DNA from: an uncultured Prevotella sp.
GTDB lineage: Bacteria; Bacteroidota; Bacteroidia; Bacteroidales; Bacteroidaceae
Assembly: GCA_900545525.1 (NCBI GenBank)
Contig: UQZX01000010.1
Location: 1-64,000, forward strand
Reading direction: 5' to 3'
DNA length: 64,000 bases
Shown here: piece by piece, positions 52,140-60,333 of the stretch
Layout: the number at the start of each line of letters is the position of its first letter
Position numbering within the stretch: position 1 is the stretch's first letter
Notes under the pieces: model-generated
What the model was told of the DNA's origin: nothing
The model's input: only the letters and a program-made list of their open reading frames with translations
Databases searched by the model: none
Program-made: the position numbers and the translations under genes

Positions 52140-52284
52140 CTTTTACTTAGAAAATATTCACTTCTTGGGTGCAAATTTAATAAATAAATCTGAAAGCGCA
52201 TTGCATTTTCATGCTTTATTTATGTTGTCCTGCGGAGCTGTATGTGCCCGTTGGGCTTAATGCTGAATATTACCGGTTAAAGAC

Positions 52285-52332
52285 GGGGAATTAAAGAAAG
52301 CCATGCCTGTATTGCCGTTTCTTTAATTCCCC
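52285..52332 (-). terminator. Terminator after the outer membrane barrel gene
   Basis: GGGGAATTAAAGAAA (52285-52299) and its complement (52318-52332) form a perfect 15-bp stem, about 60 bp after the gene's stop on the minus strand. The tail is short (TCTTTAA). Confidence 0.75.
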
Positions 52333-52391
52333 TTGATGATTTTATGTATACGGAGATGCCTGTCCCGTACGTTTTTTCAGCCTTGTAACGG

Positions 52392-54593
52392 CTACTTGCG
52401 CCCTATAAGGTCACTGTTGTCTATCGACTTGTTTGTCTTCTTTACGCTTGCGTTGAGAGAACCGAAGCGGTAGGATATGTTTATGCCGAAGCTGCGTGAA
52501 TAGTTTCGGGTTACATCCCTGCCCGTATAGTCTCCGTATGTAGTATACGACTTGTATTCCTGATACTTGCGCCCTATCGGATTGAAGGCGTAGAGCCTTA
52601 CGGTCAGCCGGTCTTCCTTGAGAAACGAGCGTTGCAGCGTGGGATAATAGAAGTATGTAGCCTTGGAATGCCCGTACAGTCCGCTTATGCCTCCGTCGTT
52701 TCTGCCTCCGGCAAGTTCCAGTCTCAGCTTCCAAGGCAGCTGCTGGGTTATCTGGGAATAGAAGTAGCATACCCATTTCCTGTTCTTAAGCCCCATTTCA
52801 TCGTTATAATACTTCACGTTCTGTACGGCTCCGTTTATCATAAAACTCGTTGTCTTCGACAATTTCCATTTTACATAGGCATTCATCTTCAGTCCGTCCA
52901 TGCACCCGATGTTGCCGTATGTCGAGTATATGATGTCGTCTTCCACATACTGATAGCCGCTTATCTGATTGTCAGACCTCGCATAGCTACAGTCGAGATT
53001 AAGCATGAAGTCCTGTTTTGTCAGGCTGTACGACAGGCTGAAAGTGTGCATGTTGGCACTCTCCAGTTCTGAATTGCCGAACGAAACACTGTTGGGATAC
53101 CGGTATACGGCAGGGTTCAGATACGAAATCCCCGGTCTGTTTATGCGCATGTTATACTTCAGCTTAAGGCTGTTATAGTCGTTTATCCTGTAGCCTGCCG
53201 TCACTCCCGGTATCAGGTCGCCGATGTCGCGCCTGAAGTTGTCGGCACTCTTGTCCCTATACTCCGCCTTCATGAAGGCATGCTCATAGCGCACTCCGGC
53301 GATAAACGTCCATCTGTTCACCTTCATGTTGTACTCTCCGTATGCCGCAGCCACCTGTGTCACGTGCGAGAAGTCGGATGTCGGCAGCTCGTTTCCGTCC
53401 GTACTCTGTTCCGATTTGCTGTGGTTGTCGCGGTAGATGTATTTGGCACCGAGGTTCAATGTCTGTCCTTTCGCCACGGGTCTTGTCCAGTCAAACTGCA
53501 CGGTGTGCTCCATATAGATGTTTTTCGTAAGGTCTTTTCTTACGGAATACGCAGGATAGCTAACCACATTATTATAATATATGTCGTTTCTGCGCTTCAT
53601 GTTTGTCGTCGACAGCATGTACGACAGATTTATGGACTCGCCCTTGCGGTGTGTAAGGTGCTGGTAGTCTATGTGTCCGTCCACGTCGAGATACTTCTTA
53701 TATGAACCTTCAAACTTGGAGCTGTAAGAGTTTATGATATTGCCCTCGTTGTCTGTCAGCGCATATTCTCCGCTGTTAGGAATTCCTATCTTGTACGAAA
53801 AGGCATTTAACGACAGGGTTATAAGATTAAGACTGTCCGCCTCGTAGCTCGCATCTATTCCGAAAGGATGCAGGTTAGCCGCATTCGACGACCTGGTTCT
53901 TGACATCTCCCTGTTGCCGCTCTTCACATACTGCTTCTCCGATGTATAGTCGTATGTCGTTCCGGCTGACGGCTGATGGTTATAACTGTAATATCCCGAT
54001 GCCGTAAATTTGCCCGCCTGCACCATGCTCCATACCGATGAGTTGATGTGACTGCGGTTTATTCCCGCATTGATGCTGCCTACTATGCCCTTTATAGAAG
54101 TGTTGTCATCCATCACAATGTTCAGTATTCCGTCCACTCCCTCGCCGTCATACTTTGCGCCGGGTTCCGTTATGACCTCTATTTTCTTTATCATGTTTGC
54201 CGGAATGGACGACAGAACCTCCTTCGGATTCTTTGAGAAGCTCTGGTTGGGACGCCCGTTCTTGTATATCTTGAAGTTGCTGTTGCCCTTCACCTTTATG
54301 TTGTTCTCACCGTCAACCGTCACAAACGGTACCTTTCGGAGTATCTCTATTATGGTGCTTGTCTTTGCGTCTTCATCGTTTTTCACGTCATATATCACTT
54401 TGTCAGCCTCGTTTTTTATCAGCGAGCGCTGTGCCGTAACGGTCACTTCGCCTATTCCTATCGCCTTCTCATCTATGCCTGCCGTATCCGTTCTCAGCGT
54501 GTCGGCTGTTGCATGGGCGGTGTTTTCCGCAGCCTGTGCATCGGCACAGACCACGGAAAGCGAAAGTAACGAAAGTATAAATATTCTCTTCAT
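52392..54593 (-). CDS. Outer membrane beta-barrel receptor-like protein
   Basis: I start at 54593 (MKRIFILSLLSLSVVCADAQ, 733 residues), a signal peptide; ATGs at 54599 and 54617 are alternatives. A plug-like domain follows (IGIGEVTVTAQRSLIKNEADKVIYDV, ILRKVPFVTVDGENNIKVKGN, IKKIEVITEPGAKYDGEGVDGILNIV), then a barrel of the OMP_b-brl_3 type to the C-terminus. Unlike the other barrel protein at 62530, it has no N-terminal carboxypeptidase-regulatory domain. No SusD partner is adjacent. Ligand unknown. The promoter region carries a C8 tract. Confidence 0.9.
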   Translation of the reverse strand: MKRIFILSLLSLSVVCADAQAAENTAHATADTLRTDTAGIDEKAIGIGEVTVTAQRSLIKNEADKVIYDVKNDEDAKTSTIIEILRKVPFVTVDGENNIKVKGNSNFKIYKNGRPNQSFSKNPKEVLSSIPANMIKKIEVITEPGAKYDGEGVDGILNIVMDDNTSIKGIVGSINAGINRSHINSSVWSMVQAGKFTASGYYSYNHQPSAGTTYDYTSEKQYVKSGNREMSRTRSSNAANLHPFGIDASYEADSLNLITLSLNAFSYKIGIPNSGEYALTDNEGNIINSYSSKFEGSYKKYLDVDGHIDYQHLTHRKGESINLSYMLSTTNMKRRNDIYYNNVVSYPAYSVRKDLTKNIYMEHTVQFDWTRPVAKGQTLNLGAKYIYRDNHSKSEQSTDGNELPTSDFSHVTQVAAAYGEYNMKVNRWTFIAGVRYEHAFMKAEYRDKSADNFRRDIGDLIPGVTAGYRINDYNSLKLKYNMRINRPGISYLNPAVYRYPNSVSFGNSELESANMHTFSLSYSLTKQDFMLNLDCSYARSDNQISGYQYVEDDIIYSTYGNIGCMDGLKMNAYVKWKLSKTTSFMINGAVQNVKYYNDEMGLKNRKWVCYFYSQITQQLPWKLRLELAGGRNDGGISGLYGHSKATYFYYPTLQRSFLKEDRLTVRLYAFNPIGRKYQEYKSYTTYGDYTGRDVTRNYSRSFGINISYRFGSLNASVKKTNKSIDNSDLIGRK

Positions 54594-54621
54594 TATCATT
54601 ATGTTTTTTGTTTTCACCGTG

Positions 54622-54629
54622 CAAATGTA
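54622..54629 (-). promoter_or_regulatory. -7 element of the outer membrane barrel gene
   Basis: On the minus strand this reads TACATTTG, a match to TAnnTTTG, about 30 bp before the start. A TTTG lies only 14 bp upstream (54647-54644), closer than the normal 19-20 bp. Confidence 0.5.
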
Positions 54630-54654
54630 TGTTTTTATTATAACAAATCCGCCA

Positions 54655-54662
54655 CCCCCCCC
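54655..54662. repeat. C8 homopolymer upstream of an outer membrane protein gene
   Basis: Eight consecutive C (G8 on the coding strand of the barrel gene) lie about 26 bp upstream of its -7 box, in or just above the -33 region. Such tracts can change length by slippage and alter promoter activity, though eight is short. Confidence 0.6.
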
Positions 54663-54953
54663 GATTTAGGTTTTATTAACACATCGCAAAAATCTGTCCT
54701 TTAGCGTGAACGGCGGATATCTTCACTTTTCATGTCTTTATGTGCCGCAGCTTGTTATATATCCGGTAAGAACGGCGTTTTTTCATGTTTTGCATATCCA
54801 TTTTACGCATCAGCCTGTGTTTTGTGACACCGTTCTTTATTCTTTAACATTATTTTCGATAAGCAGAGGCTTGAAAAATTGAAAGTAAAAATGCTGCTTT
54901 TGGTTATGATTTGTATTTATACTGCATTTGACATTGCCGTATGTTAATCTGCA

Positions 54954-55076
54954 AAAGCTTTATTCTTTCGGATTGAAAGCATAGCTTTCAGGCTCTTAAA
55001 TGCCACCTTTCAGAGTGCTAAAGGTGGCATTTAAGAGCCTGAAAGGTCATGTCCTGAAACGCCAAAGGTCATGTTT
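54954..55076. repeat. Phased AAAG-N5-CTTT box array with 26-bp perfect palindrome (locus 4)
   Basis: Boxes in exact 22-bp register begin at 54954 (AAAG kept, right half degenerate), 54976 (AAAGCATAGCTTT), 54998 (AAATGCCACCTTT), 55020 (AAAGGTGGCATTT), 55042 (AAAGGTCATGTCC) and 55064 (AAAGGTCATGTTT). Spacers are 9 bp. Bases 54985-55010 and 55020-55045 form perfect 26-bp arms with a 9-nt loop, the same geometry as locus 2 but a different sequence. It lies between two divergent genes, 14 bp before the men promoter. Confidence 0.85.
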
Positions 55077-55089
55077 GTCATACATTTAT

Positions 55090-55120
55090 TTTGTGTTACG
55101 GCGTGTTTGTAGTAATTTTG
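55090..55120 (+). promoter_or_regulatory. men operon promoter
   Basis: TTTG at 55090-55093 and TAATTTTG at 55113-55120 are exactly 19 bp apart. The predicted start of transcription is only about 15 bp before the first ATG. Confidence 0.8.
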
Positions 55121-55142
55121 CATACATATAAAAACGGTGTTT

Positions 55143-55562
55143 ATGAATATAGACGATATAAAGAAGATAATAGAGACGCGTCCCAATCTGTCTACGGCTC
55201 TCGGCATGGAGTTCATTTCCACGCCCGATGAAGACATGTGTATGGCAACAATGAAGGTGGATGAGCGCAACCGCCAGCCTTTCGGATTTCTCAGTGGCGG
55301 TGCGTCACTGGCACTTGCAGAGAACGTTGCAGGCGTAGGTTCCACCGCCCTGTGCCCCGGAAAGATATGTGTGGGCATAAGTGTAAGCGGCGAACATGTC
55401 AAGGCTGTGGCAGAGGGAGATACCGTCACGGCGCTGGCACACCTTGTGAGCAAGGGCAGAAAACTGCATGTATGGGATGTCTGCATCACCGACTCGGCAG
55501 GCGACCTTATCTCAACCGTTCATGTAACCAACTATGTCATAACGCCCAAAAAGCAGAAATGA
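55143..55562 (+). CDS. menI: Hotdog-fold thioesterase, probable DHNA-CoA hydrolase
   Basis: I start at the ATG at 55143 (139 residues); a GTG two codons earlier is less likely. The hotdog motif reads RQPFGFLSGGASLALAENVAG, with the catalytic Glu kept, but the His of the usual GLLHGGAS is Ser. As first gene of the men operon it most likely releases 1,4-dihydroxy-2-naphthoate from its CoA ester, the step after MenB. Its stop overlaps menF (ATGA). A general PaaI-type thioesterase is the alternative. Confidence 0.85.
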   Translation: MNIDDIKKIIETRPNLSTALGMEFISTPDEDMCMATMKVDERNRQPFGFLSGGASLALAENVAGVGSTALCPGKICVGISVSGEHVKAVAEGDTVTALAHLVSKGRKLHVWDVCITDSAGDLISTVHVTNYVITPKKQK

Positions 55563-56626
55563 TAGAAAGTTTTGCAATGTATCGTCTGCCCCGTGCAGAC
55601 AGGTTCACCGTCGTAAGGCAGATTTCAGGAGAGCCGTTGCAGCTTTTATCGTGCGCCGCACTTGCCGGTGTCGAGGGCTTTGTCATGGCTCCTTTCAGGG
55701 TATCCGCCGACAATCCCATACTCGTCTTGAAGCCCGACGTTATCGAAGACGTGCAACTGACGGAAGAAGAGGATGTTATAGGGACTCCGACAAACAGTGT
55801 CTGCGATGCGGAAGAGAGGCTCATATACAGCCGTGACTTCGATACATTCCACCGCCGTCTGGTGTGTGGAGACTTCGGTAAGATTGTGCTTGCGCGCCGT
55901 CATGACATGGCTTGCGACACGGATGTATCTCCTGAAAGACTCTTCAGGAGGGCATGCCGCATGTATCCCCGCATGTTCGTGGCACTGGTATCCACTCCCG
56001 TTTCTGGCACATGGCTCATGGCTACGCCCGAAATACTTCTCGAAGGCAGGGGCATAGAATGGCATACCATGGCTCTTGCTGGCACGATGAAGCTTGAAGG
56101 GCGGCAGCTTCTCTTTGACGTTCCGGCAGGGAGCCGCCGTGAAGACGGCTGCATAAAATGGAGCGAAAAGAATGTATGCGAGCAGCGTATCGTGGCAAAA
56201 TACATAGCGGAATGCCTCGGAAGATATTCCGATGAAATGGAAGAAAACGGTCCTTATACGTCAAGGGCGGGCAACATCGTGCATCTTCGCAGTGATTTCA
56301 GATTTGTCCTTCGCAGCGCAGAGAGCGTGGGTTGCCTTATAGACGACCTGCATCCCACTCCCGCCGTCTGTGGGTTGCCAAAGGCGGAAACATACGGTTT
56401 CATCGTGAAAAACGAGCACGGTGCGCGCAAATATTACAGCGGCTTTGCCGGACCGTGGTTTAAAAGCGCACAAAGCCATCTGTATGTGTCGCTGAGATGC
56501 ATGCAGATAGAGGGGCGCCGGTACGGTCTTTATGCCGGCGGAGGACTGCTTGCCGACAGCCGTGAGCAGCAGGAGTGGGATGAGACCGAGGCAAAGCTCG
56601 AGACAATGAAAGGGCTTTTCGGCTGA
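55559..56626 (+). CDS. menF: Isochorismate synthase
   Basis: The start at 55559 overlaps the menI stop by 4 bp; a longer frame upstream is only the shadow of menI. The 355-residue product has the chorismate-binding domain: KIVLARRHD, ALAGTMK, WSEKNVCEQRIV, LHPTPAVCGLPKAE, and YAGGGLLADSREQQEWDETEAK. The N-terminal ~100 residues are shorter and less conserved than in larger MenF. It turns chorismate into isochorismate for menaquinone. Confidence 0.93.
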   Translation: MIESFAMYRLPRADRFTVVRQISGEPLQLLSCAALAGVEGFVMAPFRVSADNPILVLKPDVIEDVQLTEEEDVIGTPTNSVCDAEERLIYSRDFDTFHRRLVCGDFGKIVLARRHDMACDTDVSPERLFRRACRMYPRMFVALVSTPVSGTWLMATPEILLEGRGIEWHTMALAGTMKLEGRQLLFDVPAGSRREDGCIKWSEKNVCEQRIVAKYIAECLGRYSDEMEENGPYTSRAGNIVHLRSDFRFVLRSAESVGCLIDDLHPTPAVCGLPKAETYGFIVKNEHGARKYYSGFAGPWFKSAQSHLYVSLRCMQIEGRRYGLYAGGGLLADSREQQEWDETEAKLETMKGLFG

Positions 56627-56670
56627 TGCCGCAAATATATAAAGACGGAAACCTTAACACCGCATAAGAC

Positions 56671-58362
56671 ATGACACCTATGTTCAGCAATAAAGAAAAC
56701 ATAAACATGCTCACCTCGCTGCTCGTTGCCCACGGTATATGCCATGTCGTGGTATGTCCGGGCAGCCGCAACGCACCCCTGATACACAACTTCAACGAGT
56801 GTGGCGGCATGCAGTGCCACCCTGTGACCGATGAGAGAAGTGCCGGATTTTATGCCCTCGGCATGGCACAGGCATCGGGCAGACCCGTGGCAGTGTGCGT
56901 AACGTCGGGCACGGCACTGCTAAATCTTGCCCCTGCCGTTGCCGAAGCTTTTTATCAGAAACTGCCTTTGGTGGTTGTTTCCGCCGACCGTCCGGGTGCT
57001 TTCATCGGTCAGCTTGACGGTCAGACGATGCCTCAGGACAATGCCTTGGGATGTTTTTCAAGAAAGTCGGTAAACATTCCGGAGCCAGATGACGACACTT
57101 GCCGCTGGCATAACAACCGCCTTATCAACGAAGCTCTGCTCGAATGCGTGTGCAACGGCGGCGGTCCGGTCCACATAAACGTGCCGCTTTCAGAGCCGCT
57201 GTTCAACTTCACGGTTCCCTCGTTGCCGGCGGAAAGGGTGATAAGGAAGATTGAAGCAAAGACAGACACGTCACTTTTGTCGGAAACTCTCTGTCAGGCA
57301 TTCCTCACAGCGGATAAGCCCATGATAGTTATGGGGCAGATTAAGCCCGGCAGAATGCCGCATGACGTCGTCGGGACGCTGTCAAGGCGCGCTGTGATAA
57401 TAAGCGAGCCGCTTGCCCATACATCGCACATCATACACTTCGATGAGGTAATAAGTTCGTTGAAAGACACACAGGACTATCTGCCGGACTTCATCCTTTA
57501 CATAGGCGGAACGCTGGTCTCCAAGCGCCTGAAGGCATTCTTGCGCAAGGCATCGGATGCAGATGTGTGGCGGATAGATGACGACGGGGACATCCATGAC
57601 ACGTTCATGAACCTGAAAACTGTGGTGCAGGGCAGGCATGAGGACGTGCTCGCGCTGCTTGCAGACGCGTGCCGGGATGTTCAGGGTAGCGGCTATGCGG
57701 AGCTGTGGAACCGTCTTTCGGGAGCTGTGGCACAGTGTGCCGCCGACTATGAGCCGCTATTTTCACAAATGGCTGTGGTGAAATACTTTGAAGAACAGCT
57801 CGGGGACATGGACTATGACCATGATGTATATTATGCCAACAGCTCATCGGTAAGGCTTGCAAATATCTATGCCGACCACCATGTATACTGCAACCGGGGT
57901 GTAAACGGCATAGAAGGCTGTCTTTCCGTTGCCGCCGGACATTCCGTTGTCTGTCAGGGAAAGGTGTTCTGTGTCATAGGCGACCTCAGTTTCATGTACG
58001 ACCAGAACGCCCTTTGGAATGTCTGCCTGCACGGCAACCTGCGTGTGATATTGCTCAACAACGGCTGCGGCGGCATCTTTTACGGACTCAAAGGACTGGA
58101 AGACAGTCCGTCGATGGACACAATGGTGGCGGGAAGGCACACGGTAAGTGCACAGGGAATATGTGCACAGAACGATATCGGCTACATGAAGGCAACCAAC
58201 ATGCAGGAAATGCAGATAGGCATGGTGACGCTCCTTACGGCGGAGACGTCGCGCCCCATGGTTCTCGAGGTGTTTACCGATGCCGTTGAGGACAAGAAGG
58301 CTTTGGATGAGTATTACAGGAAGGCGGCTGAGGCGGTGCAGGAATATTCTGCCGCACGCTAA
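56671..58362 (+). CDS. menD: SEPHCHC synthase (MenD)
   Basis: The 563-residue thiamine diphosphate enzyme has the N-terminal VCPGSRNAPLIH motif, SGTALLNLAPAVAEAFYQKLPLVVVSADRP, and the TPP site GDLSFMYDQNALWN. It joins isochorismate and the succinyl semialdehyde from 2-oxoglutarate; note that KorDABC competes for 2-oxoglutarate in the same cell. It lies 44 bp after menF. Confidence 0.96.
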   Translation: MTPMFSNKENINMLTSLLVAHGICHVVVCPGSRNAPLIHNFNECGGMQCHPVTDERSAGFYALGMAQASGRPVAVCVTSGTALLNLAPAVAEAFYQKLPLVVVSADRPGAFIGQLDGQTMPQDNALGCFSRKSVNIPEPDDDTCRWHNNRLINEALLECVCNGGGPVHINVPLSEPLFNFTVPSLPAERVIRKIEAKTDTSLLSETLCQAFLTADKPMIVMGQIKPGRMPHDVVGTLSRRAVIISEPLAHTSHIIHFDEVISSLKDTQDYLPDFILYIGGTLVSKRLKAFLRKASDADVWRIDDDGDIHDTFMNLKTVVQGRHEDVLALLADACRDVQGSGYAELWNRLSGAVAQCAADYEPLFSQMAVVKYFEEQLGDMDYDHDVYYANSSSVRLANIYADHHVYCNRGVNGIEGCLSVAAGHSVVCQGKVFCVIGDLSFMYDQNALWNVCLHGNLRVILLNNGCGGIFYGLKGLEDSPSMDTMVAGRHTVSAQGICAQNDIGYMKATNMQEMQIGMVTLLTAETSRPMVLEVFTDAVEDKKALDEYYRKAAEAVQEYSAAR

Positions 58363-58409
58363 TGACTGACAGAAGATGACTTTAACTTTAAAACAAAATA
58401 TATTGTGAT

Positions 58410-59231
58410 ATGAACAACAGGGAATGGAAAACAATAAGAGAGTTTGAGGAGATACTGTTTGAAGAGTATAACGGCATAGCAAAGATAACAATAAACCGCC
58501 CGCGCTACCGCAATGCCTTTACGCCGAAGACAACGTGGGAGATGTCTCAGGCGTTCTCGCTGTGCAGGGAAATGCAGGAAATAAGCGTGGTTTTGCTTAC
58601 GGGAGCCGGTGACACGGCTTTCTGTTCCGGCGGAGACATGAACGTGAAAGGACGCGGAGGGTATATCGACGGTGAAGGTATACCGCGCCTGAGTGTGCTT
58701 GACGTGCAGATGCAGATACGCCGTCTGCCCAAGCCGGTGATAGCCATGGTAAACGGATTTGCCATAGGCGGAGGTCATGTGCTTCATCTTGTGTGCGACC
58801 TTACCATTGCAAGCGAGAACGCGGTATTCGGACAGACGGGACCGAAGGTCGGCTCTTTCGATGCCGGTTTCGGAGCGTCGTACCTCGCACGCATAGTGGG
58901 GCAGAAGAAAGCACGTGAGATATGGTTCCTCTGTCGTAAGTATTCTGCCGCCGAAGCAGAGCGCATGGGGCTTGTAAACAAGGTCGTTCCTCTTGGCAGG
59001 CTTGAAGATGAGTGTGTGGAATGGGCTGAGACGATGATGCAGCATTCGCCGCTTGCACTGCGCATGATAAAGGCGGGGCTTAATGCAGAGCTTGACGGAC
59101 AGGCGGGAATACAGGAACTTGCGGGCGATGCCACCATGCTTTATTATTTTCTTGACGAGGCACAGGAAGGCGGAAAGGCGTTCCTCGAGAAGCGGAAGCC
59201 CGATTTCAAGAAGTATCCTAAGCTGCCTTGA
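58410..59231 (+). CDS. menB: 1,4-dihydroxy-2-naphthoyl-CoA synthase
   Basis: The 273-residue crotonase-fold enzyme has the MenB features KITINRPRYRNAFTP, FCSGGDMNVKGRGGY with the oxyanion Gly pair, VIAMVNGFAIGGGHVLH and FGQTGPKVGSFDAGFGA. It closes the second ring of the naphthoquinone from OSB-CoA. It lies 47 bp after menD. Confidence 0.96.
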   Translation: MNNREWKTIREFEEILFEEYNGIAKITINRPRYRNAFTPKTTWEMSQAFSLCREMQEISVVLLTGAGDTAFCSGGDMNVKGRGGYIDGEGIPRLSVLDVQMQIRRLPKPVIAMVNGFAIGGGHVLHLVCDLTIASENAVFGQTGPKVGSFDAGFGASYLARIVGQKKAREIWFLCRKYSAAEAERMGLVNKVVPLGRLEDECVEWAETMMQHSPLALRMIKAGLNAELDGQAGIQELAGDATMLYYFLDEAQEGGKAFLEKRKPDFKKYPKLP

Positions 59232-59295
59232 GACAATGAGGATATAGCCTGAGAACTTAAGGAGCGGAAATTACGGACTGAAATACTTTACAGGC

Positions 59296-60333
59296 ATGCA
59301 CTATAAAATATCCATAACAGAACGTGTCTTGCACTTCAAAAATCCCGCAGGTACATCCCGCGGGGTATACAACACGCGCCGTTCGTGGTTTTTGGAACTT
59401 TCTTCCGATGATAAAGAAGGATGTACGGGACTGGGAGAATGTGCCCCTCTTCCGGCGTTGAGCTGTGACGACATTGAAGATTATGCCGCTGTGCTGAGGG
59501 AGTTCTGCGACGGTTTTGAGCGCACGGGTGTCATCGACTATGAAGGTATGAGGGATTATCCGTCGATGCTGTTCGGTCTTGAAACGGCATTGGCACACTT
59601 TAATGCCGGCAGCACCATGCTGTTTGATACGCCTTTTAGCCGTGGCGAGGAGGGAATACCTATAAACGGGCTTGTGTGGATGGGCACGTTTGAGGAGATG
59701 AGCGCACGGATAGAGGAAAAGATAAGGCAGGGCTTCGGTTGCATAAAGCTGAAGATAGGCAGCATAGACTTTGACAGGGAGATAGAGCTGATAAGGCAGA
59801 TACGCGGCAGATTTGGCAGGAAGGACATTGAACTGAGGGTGGATGCCAACGGCGCCTTTACGCCCGACGAGGCACCGGAGAGGCTTGAAATGCTGGCACG
59901 ATACGACATTCATTCCATAGAACAGCCTGTAAGGGCAGGGCAATGGGAAGCAATGGCAGACTTGTGCCGACGCTCTCCGCTGCCTGTGGCGCTGGATGAA
60001 GAGCTGATAGGCGTGAACGACAGCATCAGGAAACGGGAATTGCTTGATAAGATACAGCCTGCGTATATAATACTTAAGCCATCCTTGCACGGAGGCATGC
60101 AGGGTACACGTGAGTGGGTGGAGCTTGCCGCCATGCGGGGGATAGGAAGCTGGGTGACGAGTGCACTGGAAAGCAACGTGGGACTTAATGCCGTTGCACA
60201 GCTGACGGCAGATATATACGGCAGCAACATCGTGATGCCGCAGGGACTTGGTACGGGTCAGCTGTTCACGGACAACATACCTATGCCGATAGAGATAAGG
60301 AAGGATATGCTATGGTGCTTGAAGAGTTTATAG
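59296..60333 (+). CDS. menC: o-Succinylbenzoate synthase
   Basis: The 345-residue enolase-superfamily enzyme has CIKLKIG with the catalytic Lys pair region, VDANGAF, SIEQPV and ALDEELIG with metal-binding Asp/Glu residues, and YIILKPSLHGG with the second catalytic Lys. It dehydrates SHCHC to o-succinylbenzoate. No menH gene is seen, so SHCHC formation must be spontaneous or done by another enzyme. It overlaps menE by 22 bp. Confidence 0.94.
   Translation: MHYKISITERVLHFKNPAGTSRGVYNTRRSWFLELSSDDKEGCTGLGECAPLPALSCDDIEDYAAVLREFCDGFERTGVIDYEGMRDYPSMLFGLETALAHFNAGSTMLFDTPFSRGEEGIPINGLVWMGTFEEMSARIEEKIRQGFGCIKLKIGSIDFDREIELIRQIRGRFGRKDIELRVDANGAFTPDEAPERLEMLARYDIHSIEQPVRAGQWEAMADLCRRSPLPVALDEELIGVNDSIRKRELLDKIQPAYIILKPSLHGGMQGTREWVELAAMRGIGSWVTSALESNVGLNAVAQLTADIYGSNIVMPQGLGTGQLFTDNIPMPIEIRKDMLWCLKSL

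Noticed and set aside
55352..55558. Upstream extension of menF
   Set aside because: The extra 69 codons are the shadow of menI in another frame; the ATG at 55559 gives the normal start and the ATGA overlap.
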